Shown here in pieces: positions 55,044 to 63,989 of a stretch of 64,000 nt of DNA. Where the stretch lies: NCBI RefSeq assembly GCF_000472525.1, contig NZ_AWZT01000013.1, forward strand, positions 82,978-146,977. Direction: 5' to 3'. Every line of letters starts with the position of its first letter. The stretch's first letter is position 1. Origin of the DNA: Paraburkholderia dilworthii (GTDB taxonomy: Bacteria > Pseudomonadota > Gammaproteobacteria > Burkholderiales > Burkholderiaceae). A program made the translations under genes and the position numbers. Under the pieces are notes generated by a model. That model worked only from the letters and a program-made list of their open reading frames with translations. It searched no databases and had not been told where the DNA came from.

Positions 55044-55418
55044 ATGAGCCAGTACGAATTCAGGGTGTCGGCGCAGGTGCAATTTCTGCCCGAAGAGTCG
55101 GACCCGGAGCGCCGCCAGTATGCGTTCGCCTATACGCTGACCATCCGCAACACCGGTCAGGTGCCCGCGCAATTGATCGCGCGGCATTGGGTGATCACCG
55201 ATAGCGACAAGACCGTGCAGGAGGTGAAGGGTTTGGGCGTGGTGGGGCACCAGCCGCTGCTCAAGCCTGGCGAGCAGTTCGAATATACGAGTTGGGCGGT
55301 CATTGCCACGCCGGTCGGCACAATGCGGGGCGAGTACTTCTGCGTGGCCGAGGACGGCGAGCGCTTCGATGCGCCAGTGCCGGAGTTCATTCTGCGCATG
55401 CCGCGTACGTTGCATTGA
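55044..55418 (+). CDS. apaG: Co2+/Mg2+ efflux-linked protein ApaG
   Basis: 124-residue fibronectin-III-like fold: YTLTIRNTGQVPAQLIARHWVITDSDKTVQEVKGLGVVGHQPLLKPGEQFEYTSWAVIATPVGTMRGEYFCV is the family core. The biochemical role of ApaG is unsettled. Start at 55044 behind TCAGG. Divergent from rpe, 292 bp apart, with no clear shared element. Confidence 0.94.
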   Translation: MSQYEFRVSAQVQFLPEESDPERRQYAFAYTLTIRNTGQVPAQLIARHWVITDSDKTVQEVKGLGVVGHQPLLKPGEQFEYTSWAVIATPVGTMRGEYFCVAEDGERFDAPVPEFILRMPRTLH

Positions 55419-55486
55419 ACCGTGAGCGCGCTGCACGGTCTTTAACGATTCAATGCGCGCCGTGGAATGCGTGAATCGGCGCAGCG

Positions 55487-55648
55487 TCAGTGCGGTTTTT
55501 GCGGTTTCCGTGTTTCGTTGCTGTCGGCGCGCGCTGCTTTCTTTTTACCGGACGACGTCCAGACGACGATGAACACGAGCAGGAACAGCGCGAGAAGCGA
55601 TTCCAGCGCGAAGATGAGCATTGGGTATTCGTCGAACAGATCAGACAT
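55487..55648 (-). CDS. Small single-helix membrane protein
   Basis: 53 residues. MSDLFDEYPM leads to one membrane helix (LIFALESLLALFLLVFIVVW, about 11-30), then a basic stop-transfer SSGKKKAARAD and a hydrophilic tail. This is a type of small inner-membrane protein; no family is recognised. TTGATGGAAACCGCC gives it a good ribosome site. Its ATG overlaps the opposing mltA ATG in a shared CATG. It may be missed by annotation because of its size. Confidence 0.6.
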   Translation of the reverse strand: MSDLFDEYPMLIFALESLLALFLLVFIVVWTSSGKKKAARADSNETRKPQKPH

Positions 55649-56801
55649 GGCGGTTTCCATCAAGAACGAACATTGTAGGCGTTTTGTCCGCGCGACCGGA
55701 GCTTGGCTCGGCGCGCTTTCGGTTGCGGCGATACTGGCCGCGTGCGGTGGCGGCGGCGCGGTTCGGCCAGTGGTTTCGCCGCCCACGGGCGCCGCGATCA
55801 TTCCTGGCCAGATCGCCGCGACGCGGCTCACAGCGGTGGCGTGGCAACAGGTTCCCGGCTGGCAGGACGATTCACTGATCGGCGCAACAGCCGCTTTGCG
55901 GCAGAACTGTGTGAGGCTTGCGCGTCAACCGAACTGGGCGCGAGCTTGCGCGGCGGCGGCGCAACTCGACGATCTGGACGTCACGAGCGCCCGCGCTTTT
56001 TTTGAAGCGTACTTCACACCTTTTCAGCTAGCGAACAACGACGGCACGCTCGACGGACTCGTCACCGGTTACTACGAGCCGTTGCTGCGCGGCTCGCGCA
56101 CACGTCACGGCGTGTATCAAACGGCGTTGTATCGTTGGCCCTCTGCGTATCGTCCTGGCGCGGCGCTGCCGTCGCGGGCGCAGCTTGAACGCATGGGCGT
56201 GCTCAACGGCAACGAACTTGTCTGGGTGGACGACCCGATCGAAGCGTTTTTCCTGCAAGTGCAGGGCTCCGGGCGCATCGTGATGGAAGACGGCAGCGTA
56301 ATGCGCCTCGGTTTTGGTGGCACCAACAACCAGCCGTATAAGTCCATCGGGCGGTGGCTGCTGGATCGCGGCGAACTCACCCCCGCACAGGCGACCATGC
56401 AAGGCATCAAGGCATGGGCGCGCGCAAACCCAAACCGCGTGGATGCGCTGCTCGATACGAACCCGCGCTTCGTGTTTTTCCGCGAGATGCCGTCAGGTGA
56501 CAGCATCCCCAAAGGGGGCGCCGACGGTCCTATCGGTGCTTTGGGCGTGCCGTTGACACCGGAGCGCTCGATCGCCGTCGATCCCACGTCGATTCCTCTC
56601 GGCACTCCGGTGTTTTTGCAGACCACACGCCCGCTGACGAACTCGCCGATGAACCGTCTCGTGTTTGCACAAGACACGGGCTCGGCAATCAAGGGTGGAG
56701 TGCGTGCTGACTACTTCTGGGGTCTCGGCGACGACGCAGGAGATCTCGCCGGCAAGATGAAGCAGGGCGGCCGGATGTGGTTGCTGCTGCCGAATTCCTG
56801 A
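55647..56801 (+). CDS. mltA: Membrane-bound lytic murein transglycosylase A
   Basis: 384 residues. A lipoprotein signal with lipobox ILAAC is cleaved at the Cys before GGGGAV. The MltA domain includes DGLVTGYYEPLLRGSRTRHGVYQTALYRWP; the C-terminal 3D domain with the catalytic Asp is RLVFAQDTGSAIKGGVRADYFWG. It cleaves peptidoglycan to anhydromuropeptides at the outer membrane. I chose the ATG at 55647, which begins a normal signal; the ATG at 55614 is an alternative. Confidence 0.9.
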   Translation: MAVSIKNEHCRRFVRATGAWLGALSVAAILAACGGGGAVRPVVSPPTGAAIIPGQIAATRLTAVAWQQVPGWQDDSLIGATAALRQNCVRLARQPNWARACAAAAQLDDLDVTSARAFFEAYFTPFQLANNDGTLDGLVTGYYEPLLRGSRTRHGVYQTALYRWPSAYRPGAALPSRAQLERMGVLNGNELVWVDDPIEAFFLQVQGSGRIVMEDGSVMRLGFGGTNNQPYKSIGRWLLDRGELTPAQATMQGIKAWARANPNRVDALLDTNPRFVFFREMPSGDSIPKGGADGPIGALGVPLTPERSIAVDPTSIPLGTPVFLQTTRPLTNSPMNRLVFAQDTGSAIKGGVRADYFWGLGDDAGDLAGKMKQGGRMWLLLPNS

Positions 56802-56938
56802 GGCGAACTGCGGGGCGCGCGGGCGCGGAGATAGCGGTTGTGCGGCGGTCCGGCTGACCGCCGCTGTTATTGCGGTCGCTTACCACTGTCATTTACCACT
56901 GTCACCACCGCAACGCTTTGGGGCACCCTCGCCTCGAC

Positions 56939-58243
56939 TCATAGCCCCGACTTACGCTTGTCGACTACCCGACGTGCCTTGCCCACCGACCGTTCAATTC
57001 CATTCACCGCCAACACGTTCACGACGGCGCTCACGCCGATTAACGCTTTGATGTCATAGGCGAGCGCGTGCCTGGCCGTGTTCAACGCCGCAGTATCGGG
57101 CGCCGTTTCCGGACAAGGCTCGACGTTCAGCGTCATTACGTCGAGTGGGCCTTCCCTCGTTAGTACGATCTGATAGTGGGGCGCAAGAGCGTGCTGCCTT
57201 AGCAGCAGTTCTTCGATCTGTGTGGGGAACACGTTGACGCCGCGCACGATCATCATGTCGTCCGAGCGCCCGGTGATTTTTTCCATGCGGCGCATGGTGC
57301 GGGCGCTGCCCGGCAAAAGACGTGTCAGGTCGCGCGTCCGGTAACGGATGATCGGCAACGCTTCTTTAGTCAACGACGTGAACACCAGTTCGCCCAGTTC
57401 GCCGTCTGGAAGAACTTCGCCCGTTTCCGGATCGATGATCTCGGGGTAGAAATGGTCTTCCCAGATGGTCGGACCGTCTTTCGTCTCGACGCATTCGGAC
57501 GCCACGCCGGGCCCCATTACCTCAGACAAACCGTAGATGTCGACGGCGTCGATGCCCATGCGCTTCTCGATTGCGTGGCGCATGTCGTTCGTCCACGGCT
57601 CCGCGCCGAAGATGCCGATGCGCAGCGAGCAATTGACCGGATCGACGCCCTGGCGTTCGAGTTCGTCGGCGATCGAGAGCATGTAGCTCGGCGTCACCAT
57701 GATGATGTCGGGCCGAAAATCCTGTATCAGTTGTACCTGCTTTTCCGTCTGACCGCCGCCAAACGGAATGACGGTGAGGCCCGCGCGCTCCGCGCCGTAG
57801 TGCGCGCCGAGGCCGCCCGTGAACAGACCGTAACCGTAGCTCACATGAACCTTGTCGCCGGGTTTGGCGCCTGCGGCGCGGATCGAACGCGCGACCAGAT
57901 TCGCCCACGTGTCGATATCGCGAGCGGTGTAGCCCACGACGGTTGGCTTGCCCGTCGTACCCGACGAAGCGTGAATGCGTGAGATCCGGTCTTGCGGCAC
58001 GGCGAACATTCCGAACGGATAGCTGTCACGCAAATCCTTTTTCGTCGTGAACGGGAAGCGCGCGAGGTCCGCAAGCGTAGTCAGTTCGCTCGGATGAATA
58101 CCGGCTTCATCGAACTTGCGACGATAGACCGGCGAGTTTTCGTAAGCGTGATTCAGCGACCATTTGAGCCGTTCAAGTTGAAGCGCGCAAAGCTCGTCGC
58201 GGCTGGCGGTCTCGATAGGATCGAGCGGAAGGGCGGTGGTCAT
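56939..58243 (-). CDS. paaK: Phenylacetate-CoA ligase
   Basis: 434 residues, ANL superfamily. P-loop SSGTTGKPTVVGYT, then YGLFTGGLGAHYGAERAGLTVIPFGGGQTEKQVQLI and YGLSEVMGPGVASECVETKDGPTIWEDHFYPEII; C-terminal GRSDDMMIVRGVNVFPTQIEELLL. It activates phenylacetate with CoA and ATP, the first step of the paa pathway. The gene lies 204 nt downstream of the paaI stop, on the same strand. Confidence 0.95.
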   Translation of the reverse strand: MTTALPLDPIETASRDELCALQLERLKWSLNHAYENSPVYRRKFDEAGIHPSELTTLADLARFPFTTKKDLRDSYPFGMFAVPQDRISRIHASSGTTGKPTVVGYTARDIDTWANLVARSIRAAGAKPGDKVHVSYGYGLFTGGLGAHYGAERAGLTVIPFGGGQTEKQVQLIQDFRPDIIMVTPSYMLSIADELERQGVDPVNCSLRIGIFGAEPWTNDMRHAIEKRMGIDAVDIYGLSEVMGPGVASECVETKDGPTIWEDHFYPEIIDPETGEVLPDGELGELVFTSLTKEALPIIRYRTRDLTRLLPGSARTMRRMEKITGRSDDMMIVRGVNVFPTQIEELLLRQHALAPHYQIVLTREGPLDVMTLNVEPCPETAPDTAALNTARHALAYDIKALIGVSAVVNVLAVNGIERSVGKARRVVDKRKSGL

Positions 58244-58447
58244 CGAATGTCTCCTTGCTGCTTCAATGCTTGGGTCTGGTATGCGTTGCGCTCATGCGGA
58301 AAATTTCAGACGACGGCGTTGCGTCTGCGGGCTGCCGCGATGCGGTGGATCGGTTGTGCGCGTCACCGCTCAACAGTCCTATGGACTGCGACTCTCGCGT
58401 GAAGCGCTTGCCGCCTTTCTATCTGCCCTTGTTCATGCTCCAGCGTC

Positions 58448-58927
58448 TTACTCTGGTCCTCCACGAGACGCTGTTGGCGGAATCACGTTGCCCTTGATTT
58501 GTGCCGATTTGCCGCGAAACATCGCGACGGTGTCTCCGGTGCGATTGGTGACGCGGATATCGTAGATGCCGGTGCGGCCGCTCAATGCCTGTTCGACGGC
58601 TTCTGCGATGAGCACGTCGCCGCCATGCACCGGGCGCAGGAATTCAATCGAGCAGCCCGACGCCACGGTGTTCAGGTTGTATGAGTTGCAAGCGAACGCA
58701 AAAGTCGAATCAGCGAGCGTAAATATCAGGCCGCCGTGGCAAATCTGATGACCGTTCAGGAAGTCGTCTCGCACGGTCATCCGCAAACGCGCGTAGCCGG
58801 CCCGCACTTCCATGATTTCGAGCCCGAGCGCGCGGCTGCACGCGTCGTTTTCATACATGGCCGCGGCGGTTGCGCGGGCGAGTTCGTCGGGTGTCATTTC
58901 GGCGGAATAGAGAGGTTGCGTCGACAT
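58448..58927 (-). CDS. paaI: Hydroxyphenylacetyl-CoA thioesterase PaaI
   Basis: 159-residue hotdog-fold thioesterase. The active block is DFLNGHQICHGGLIFTLADSTFAFACNS. PaaI removes dead-end hydroxylated CoA esters so that the paa pathway does not stall. It starts one base after the paaG stop, so translation is probably coupled. Start at 58927 (MSTQPLY). Confidence 0.93.
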   Translation of the reverse strand: MSTQPLYSAEMTPDELARATAAAMYENDACSRALGLEIMEVRAGYARLRMTVRDDFLNGHQICHGGLIFTLADSTFAFACNSYNLNTVASGCSIEFLRPVHGGDVLIAEAVEQALSGRTGIYDIRVTNRTGDTVAMFRGKSAQIKGNVIPPTASRGGPE

Positions 58928-58928
58928 A

Positions 58929-59720
58929 TCAGCGGCCCTCAAAGCGCGGCGCGCGCTTTTCCACAAAGGCTTGAACGCCTTCTGCATAGTCGTGCGACGC
59001 GCCCAGTTCGCGTTGCAGATCGCGTTCGAGATCGAGTTGCTGATCGAGGGTTTGAGTTACGCCCGCGCGTATGGCCTGCTTGATCGCAGCGATGGCGCGC
59101 GTAGGTTGCTGCGCGAGTTGTGCCGCCAGTCTGGCGGACGTTGCCGCGAGTTCCTGATCGTCGACCGCTTGCCAGATGAGCCCCCAGCTTTCGGCCTTCT
59201 CTGCGCCGAGTTTGTCGCCGGTGATGGCGAGTCCCAATGCGCGCGCCATGCCGACGCGCTGCGGCAAGAACCACGTGCCGCCCGAATCCGGTACGAGCCC
59301 GATCTTCACGAAAGCCTGGATAAAGCTGGCCGAACGGGCCGCGAGCACGATGTCGCAAGCGAGCGCCAGGTTTGCGCCAGCACCCGCGGCCGTACCGTTG
59401 ACTGCTGCTATTACGGGCAACGGTAATGCTTGCAGCCGGCGGATCAACGGGTTGAAATGCACGTCGATCAATTCGCCGAGATCCGTCATCGCGCCGGGGG
59501 TGAAGTCGAGGTCGGCGAGGTCTTGTCCTGCACAGAATCCGCGGCCCGAGCCGGTCAGAACGAGAGCGCGGGCGCCAGACGTTTCAACGTCGCTGAGTGC
59601 TGCGTTCAACTCCTGGTGCATCGCGCGCGTGAAGCTGTTCAGCTTCTCCGGGCGGTTCAGCGTGATGGTCGCTACGCGGTTCGATGCGTCGATGTCGAGG
59701 CGGATCGCTTCATATGACAT
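58929..59720 (-). CDS. paaG: 2-(1,2-epoxy-1,2-dihydrophenyl)acetyl-CoA isomerase PaaG
   Basis: 263-residue crotonase fold. Motifs: ITLNRPEKLNSFTRAMHQEL, LTGSGRGFCAGQDLADLD (oxyanion hole) and AAVNGTAAGAGANLALACDIVLAARSASFIQAFVKIGLVPDSGGTWFLPQRVGMARAL with a catalytic Asp. Assigned to PaaG rather than PaaF from GFCAGQDL, IGLVPDSGGTW and the paaI-paaK neighbours. It converts the epoxide to oxepin-CoA. Confidence 0.9.
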   Translation of the reverse strand: MSYEAIRLDIDASNRVATITLNRPEKLNSFTRAMHQELNAALSDVETSGARALVLTGSGRGFCAGQDLADLDFTPGAMTDLGELIDVHFNPLIRRLQALPLPVIAAVNGTAAGAGANLALACDIVLAARSASFIQAFVKIGLVPDSGGTWFLPQRVGMARALGLAITGDKLGAEKAESWGLIWQAVDDQELAATSARLAAQLAQQPTRAIAAIKQAIRAGVTQTLDQQLDLERDLQRELGASHDYAEGVQAFVEKRAPRFEGR

Positions 59721-59772
59721 TGGGTGTCTCCTCAAAGTCTCTTTCGGGGGACTGCAGCGCATGTGGCCGAGG

Positions 59773-60975
59773 TCAGAGCCGTTCGATTACGAGCGCGATG
59801 CCTTGACCTACGCCGATGCACATCGTGCAAAGCGCGAACCGCCCGCCGCTACGTTCGAGCTGGTAGAGCGCGGTCGTGACAAGGCGCGCGCCCGATGCGC
59901 CGAGTGGATGGCCGAGTGCAATTGCTCCGCCGTTCGGATTGACGCGCGGGTCGTCGTCGCGCAGGCCTAGCGTGCGCAGAACCGCAAGACCTTGCGACGC
60001 GAATGCCTCGTTTAACTCGATCACGTCGAACTGTTCGAGCGTCATGCCGAGCTGCTTGAGCAGTTTTTGGGTGGCAGGTGCTGGGCCAATGCCCATGATG
60101 CGCGGCTCGACGCCCGCCGTTGCCATACCCACCACACGTGCACGGCGGCGCAGACCATATTGATCGGCCGCCTGCTGATTGGCGATAAGAAGCGCGCAGG
60201 CGCCATCGTTCACGCCCGATGCATTGCCAGCAGTCACACTGCCGTCAGGACGGACGACGCCTTTGAGCCGGGCCAGGCTTTCGAGCGAAGTTTCACGCGG
60301 ATGCTCGTCGAGCGTCACGCGAATCGGATCGCCCTTTTTCTGTGCGATTTCCACGCCGACGATCTCTTGCGCCAGTGTGCCGTCGCGCTGCGCGCGCGCT
60401 GCCTTTTGCTGGCTGGCCAACGCGAATGCGTCCTGATCGGCGCGGCTGATCCCAAACTCGAGAGCCACGTTCTCTGCGGTCTCAGGCATTGAATCGACGC
60501 CGTACTGGCGTTTCATTAGTGGATTGACGAAGCGCCAGCCAATCGTCGTATCGTAGATGTCCGCCTGCCGCGAGAAAGCGCTTGCGGCCTTGCCCATGAC
60601 GAACGGCGCGCGAGTCATGCTTTCCACTCCGCCGGCGATCATCAGCCGCGCTTCGCCTGCCTTGATGGCGCGCGCGGCCGTCCCGACGGCGTCCATGCCC
60701 GAGCCGCACAGCCGGTTGATCGTCGCGCCCGGTGCGTTTTCAGGCAGTCCCGCGAGCAGCGCCGACATGCGAGCGACGTTACGATTGTCCTCGCCCGCCT
60801 GATTGGCGCAGCCGTAGATCACGTCGTCCACGGCACGCCAGTCCACGCCGGGATTACGCTCGATCAATGCCTTGATCGGTACGGCGCCGAGGTCGTCGGC
60901 CCGGATGTCTTTCAGGGCGCCGCCGTAGCGGCCAATGGGAGTGCGAATCGCGTCGCAGATAAAGGCGTCGTTCAT
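59773..60975 (-). CDS. paaJ: 3-Oxoadipyl-CoA/3-oxo-5,6-dehydrosuberyl-CoA thiolase
   Basis: 400 residues, thiolase fold. Nucleophile Cys90 in INRLCGSGMDAV, GHPLGASGARLV and the C-terminal CTMCIGVGQGIA with the second Cys. It releases acetyl-CoA or succinyl-CoA at the end of the phenylacetate route (also called PcaF in beta-ketoadipate clusters). Between paaN and paaG on the same strand, so part of the paa operon. Confidence 0.92.
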   Translation of the reverse strand: MNDAFICDAIRTPIGRYGGALKDIRADDLGAVPIKALIERNPGVDWRAVDDVIYGCANQAGEDNRNVARMSALLAGLPENAPGATINRLCGSGMDAVGTAARAIKAGEARLMIAGGVESMTRAPFVMGKAASAFSRQADIYDTTIGWRFVNPLMKRQYGVDSMPETAENVALEFGISRADQDAFALASQQKAARAQRDGTLAQEIVGVEIAQKKGDPIRVTLDEHPRETSLESLARLKGVVRPDGSVTAGNASGVNDGACALLIANQQAADQYGLRRRARVVGMATAGVEPRIMGIGPAPATQKLLKQLGMTLEQFDVIELNEAFASQGLAVLRTLGLRDDDPRVNPNGGAIALGHPLGASGARLVTTALYQLERSGGRFALCTMCIGVGQGIALVIERL

Positions 60976-61100
60976 ATCGTTTCCTGCGGAGGCGGATCAG
61001 CGCGCAAGCCGATCCGATGTCTCATGTTAGTTGGCGCGCACGGCGTGGTCCATTCGGCCAAACGGCATAGGACGAAAGGCGTGCTTTGGTCTTATGCCGT

Positions 61101-62801
61101 TCAGCCAGCTACCGCGGGCACCGCTTTCGGTTCAACATGAACGCGGCTTTGAACTACGCGGAAGCGATTGGCGACAAAGGCCGCATCGGCGAGCGCGGCG
61201 TTTGCAGCCGGATTTGCGCCTGTGCCGTGGAAGTCGGAGAACGCAGCGGACTGGTTGACGAATACGCCGCCCGTCAGGTTGATCGATAGCGCGACGCCGC
61301 CGCGGATCGACGCCTCGTGCGCCTGTTCGAGCACGGCTTCGTCCGTGCTGTATACCGACAGCGTGAGTGCGCCATGCTCGGCTGCGATAGCGCCGGCGAG
61401 ACCGAGCGAGTGAGCGGTCGAGTCGGTCGCGATAACGAACGAGATCGGGCCGAACCATTCTTTGGTGAACTGCTCGCGATCGGTTGCGGCGTCGAGCTGG
61501 AGAACAAGTGGAGTGCGCACGCGGGCACCGGCGAAAGCAGGATGCTCGAGCGCCTGGCTTTCTACGAGTACGCGGCCGAGCCCGGTGGCTTCGTCAATAC
61601 GCTGGGTGACGCCTTCGTTTTGAATGGCGCCGAGCAGTTCGACGGCACGGGCCGGGTCGGCCACGAGTTTCTGCACGGCGCCGGCGATGGCCTGCGCGAC
61701 TTCGTCGAACGTGAGTGTGCCGTCCGCGGTACGGATGCCGCCGCGCGGAACATAGATGTTTTGGGGCGCGGTGCACATCTGGCCGGAGTAGAGCGCGAGT
61801 GAGAAGGCGATGTTGCGAGCGACGGCTTTCATGTCGTCGGCCGAATCGATCACGATCTGGTTAACACCGGCTTTCTCGGTGTAGACCTGCGCCTGGTGGG
61901 CATTGCGTTCGAGCCACGTGCCGTTTTGCGTGCTGCCCGTAAAGTCGATCAGCTTGATTTCCGGGCGCACGGCAAGGCTCTGGACGATAGCGCCGTCGTT
62001 CGGTTGAGTTGCCAGTAGTGTGACGACATCAGGATCGAAACCGGCTTCGCGGAGAACGTCGCGCGCAATTCGTACGGTTAGCGCGAGGGGAAGAATCGCG
62101 CCGGGATGCGGTTTGACGATCACTGCATTGCCAGTCGCGAGATCGGCGAAGAGGCCCGGATAGCCGTTCCACGTCGGAAACGTGCAGCATCCGAGGACGA
62201 GGCCAGTGCCCCGCGGCACGATCGTGTAGCGCTTATGCATGGCGAGCGGCGGATTCTTGCCTTGCGGTTTTTCCCAGTGGGCGTCGGCGGGGATGCGGCG
62301 CAATTGGTCCCACGCGTACACCGCGGCTTCGAGCGCCCGGTCCTGCGCGTGCGGGCCGCCAGCCTGAAAGGCCATCATGAAGGCCTGGCCGGTTGTGTGC
62401 ATCACGCTATAGCCGATTTCGAAGCTGGCGCGATTCAACCGCGTGAGGATTTCGAGCGATACGCCAATCCAGGCTTTCGGGCCTGCGGCGCGCCAGTCGC
62501 GTTGCGCGGTCGCAGCGGCCGCTAGCAGTGCGTCGGGGTCTGATTTAGGGTAACGAATGCCTAGCGGAAACCCGAATGGCGATACCTCGACGCCGACGGT
62601 TTCTCCCGTCGACGGTTGGTCCAACTCGAAGGTGTTATTGAGATGCGCTCTGAAGGCCGCTTCGCCGTCCGCGTTAGCTGTTTCCCCGTACACTTTCGGA
62701 CTGGGCATTTCGACGAACGGGCTCCAATAGCCGCGCGTCTCGACCGCGGCGAGCGCTTTTTGCAGCGTGTCTTCGTGCTTGGTGAATAACGGATATGTCA
62801 T
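61101..62801 (-). CDS. paaN: Phenylacetic acid degradation protein PaaN (aldehyde dehydrogenase type)
   Basis: 566 residues, ALDH superfamily. Nucleotide fold GTGLVLGCCTFPTWNGYPGLFADLATGNAVIVKPHP, the DFTGSTQNGTW loop and Cys in LYSGQMCTAPQNIYVPRGG. In this group the aldehyde dehydrogenase of oxepin-CoA ring opening occurs without the fused MaoC hydratase of E. coli PaaZ. It is the first gene of paaN-J-G-I-K, with a TetR-type operator upstream. Confidence 0.88.
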   Translation of the reverse strand: MTYPLFTKHEDTLQKALAAVETRGYWSPFVEMPSPKVYGETANADGEAAFRAHLNNTFELDQPSTGETVGVEVSPFGFPLGIRYPKSDPDALLAAAATAQRDWRAAGPKAWIGVSLEILTRLNRASFEIGYSVMHTTGQAFMMAFQAGGPHAQDRALEAAVYAWDQLRRIPADAHWEKPQGKNPPLAMHKRYTIVPRGTGLVLGCCTFPTWNGYPGLFADLATGNAVIVKPHPGAILPLALTVRIARDVLREAGFDPDVVTLLATQPNDGAIVQSLAVRPEIKLIDFTGSTQNGTWLERNAHQAQVYTEKAGVNQIVIDSADDMKAVARNIAFSLALYSGQMCTAPQNIYVPRGGIRTADGTLTFDEVAQAIAGAVQKLVADPARAVELLGAIQNEGVTQRIDEATGLGRVLVESQALEHPAFAGARVRTPLVLQLDAATDREQFTKEWFGPISFVIATDSTAHSLGLAGAIAAEHGALTLSVYSTDEAVLEQAHEASIRGGVALSINLTGGVFVNQSAAFSDFHGTGANPAANAALADAAFVANRFRVVQSRVHVEPKAVPAVAG

Positions 62802-62848
62802 GGCAGAGAGGGCTTGGCTGTGCGTTGGGAAAGCCTGTCGAATAATTG

Positions 62849-62862
62849 ACCGACCGGTTGGT
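62849..62862. promoter_or_regulatory. TetR-type operator between paaN and the paaF-like gene
   Basis: ACCGACCGGTTGGT, an imperfect palindrome centred on CCGG. It overlaps TTGACC (62846-62851), a good -35 for the + strand. It fits the kind of site described for PaaR in Burkholderia paa promoters, as far as I recall. The same ACCGACCGGT core occurs at 15499-15508. Confidence 0.75.
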
Positions 62863-62934
62863 TGGGGAATGTTAGCATTATTGAGACGGCCGCGCGAAGC
62901 GTTTTTCGCGCTCGATTAATCATTAGGAGGCGGC

Positions 62935-63711
62935 ATGGTTTACGAGAACATTCTGGTTGAAACGCGGGGGCGAGTCGGCCTCGTCACGTTGAATCGTCCG
63001 AAGGCGCTGAACGCTCTAAACGACGCTTTGATGGACGAACTAGGGGCGGTGCTGCGCGAGTTCGACGCCGACGACGGCATTGGCGCCATTGTGGTGACGG
63101 GCAGCGAGAAAGCGTTTGCCGCGGGCGCCGACATCGGCATGATGTCGACCTATACCTACATGGACGTATACAAAGGCGACTACATCACGCGCAACTGGGA
63201 GACGGTTCGTTCCATTCGTAAGCCGATCATTGCAGCGGTGGCGGGCTTCGCGCTAGGCGGAGGTTGCGAGCTGGCGATGATGTGCGACATGATTTTCGCC
63301 GCCGACACTGCGAAGTTCGGCCAGCCGGAAATCAAGCTCGGCATCATGCCGGGCGCCGGCGGCACGCAGCGCCTGCCGCGTGCGGTGTCCAAGGCCAAGG
63401 CAATGGACCTGTGCCTGACGGCGCGCTTTATGGACGCCGCAGAAGCAGAGCGCACCGGGTTGGTGTCGCGTGTTATTCCCGCTGCTTCTTTGATAGACGA
63501 GTCAATCGCCGCCGCCGCGACGATCGCCGAGTTTCCGCTGCCGGCGGTCATGATGGTGAAGGAGTCGGTCAATCGAGCGTACGAAACGACGCTTGCAGAA
63601 GGCGTGCATTTCGAGCGTCGGCTCTTCCATTCGCTCTTCGCTACGGACGATCAAAAGGAGGGTATGGCGGCGTTTGTGGAGAAGCGCAAACCGGTTTTCA
63701 AGCACCGTTAA
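62935..63711 (+). CDS. paaF: Enoyl-CoA hydratase, PaaF-like
   Basis: 258-residue crotonase: [38 protein letters not shown] (oxyanion hole), [44 protein letters not shown] (catalytic Glu in GQPEIKLG). This is the classic hydratase pattern, so it is more likely PaaF (2,3-dehydroadipyl-CoA hydratase) than PaaG. ATTAGGAGGCGGC is a strong ribosome site. It is divergent from paaN over the TetR-type operator. Confidence 0.87.
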   Translation: MVYENILVETRGRVGLVTLNRPKALNALNDALMDELGAVLREFDADDGIGAIVVTGSEKAFAAGADIGMMSTYTYMDVYKGDYITRNWETVRSIRKPIIAAVAGFALGGGCELAMMCDMIFAADTAKFGQPEIKLGIMPGAGGTQRLPRAVSKAKAMDLCLTARFMDAAEAERTGLVSRVIPAASLIDESIAAAATIAEFPLPAVMMVKESVNRAYETTLAEGVHFERRLFHSLFATDDQKEGMAAFVEKRKPVFKHR

Positions 63712-63731
63712 TACGCTTGTCAAAATAACGC

Positions 63732-63760
63732 TTGCAAGGCGCTGGGCGGCTCGCTAGAAT
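63732..63760 (+). promoter_or_regulatory. rrn promoter, upstream copy
   Basis: TTGCAA (63732-63737), 17-bp spacer, TAGAAT (63755-63760). It lies about 130 bp upstream of the second promoter. Confidence 0.75.
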
Positions 63761-63770
63761 CTCGCTCTTT

Positions 63771-63793
63771 CGTGCTCCGGACAGCGGAGCACG
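63771..63793. repeat. Hairpin between the two rrn promoters
   Basis: CGTGCTCCG / CGGAGCACG, perfect 9-bp stem with a 5-nt loop, no T run. It lies between the two promoters. Confidence 0.5.
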
Positions 63794-63863
63794 GGAAGCG
63801 GGAAAGCCAGCAGTGGCAAGGCTTCCAGCGGTGGCGGCAGGTTCGGTTGGTAGCAAAAACCTG

Positions 63864-63892
63864 TTGACGTTGCGGCGGAAGTTCTTCATAAT
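63864..63892 (+). promoter_or_regulatory. rrn promoter, main copy
   Basis: TTGACG (63864-63869), 17-bp spacer, CATAAT (63887-63892), followed by a pyrimidine-rich start region. Confidence 0.85.
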
Positions 63893-63976
63893 CTCGTTTC
63901 TCTGCTGCTGATGCAGCGACGCAGAACGAAGCGGTGCCGGGTGGGTGATGGTGGGCAGCGCGACGTGAGGCGGACC

Positions 63977-63989
63977 GATCTTTAAAAAC
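63977..63989 (+). promoter_or_regulatory. boxA-like antitermination element of the rrn leader
   Basis: GATCTTTAAAAAC resembles the boxA core used for NusB/NusE loading and is followed by TAACAGCCGAT, the usual stretch before the 16S gene in Burkholderia. The 16S gene itself must begin beyond the window. Confidence 0.7.
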
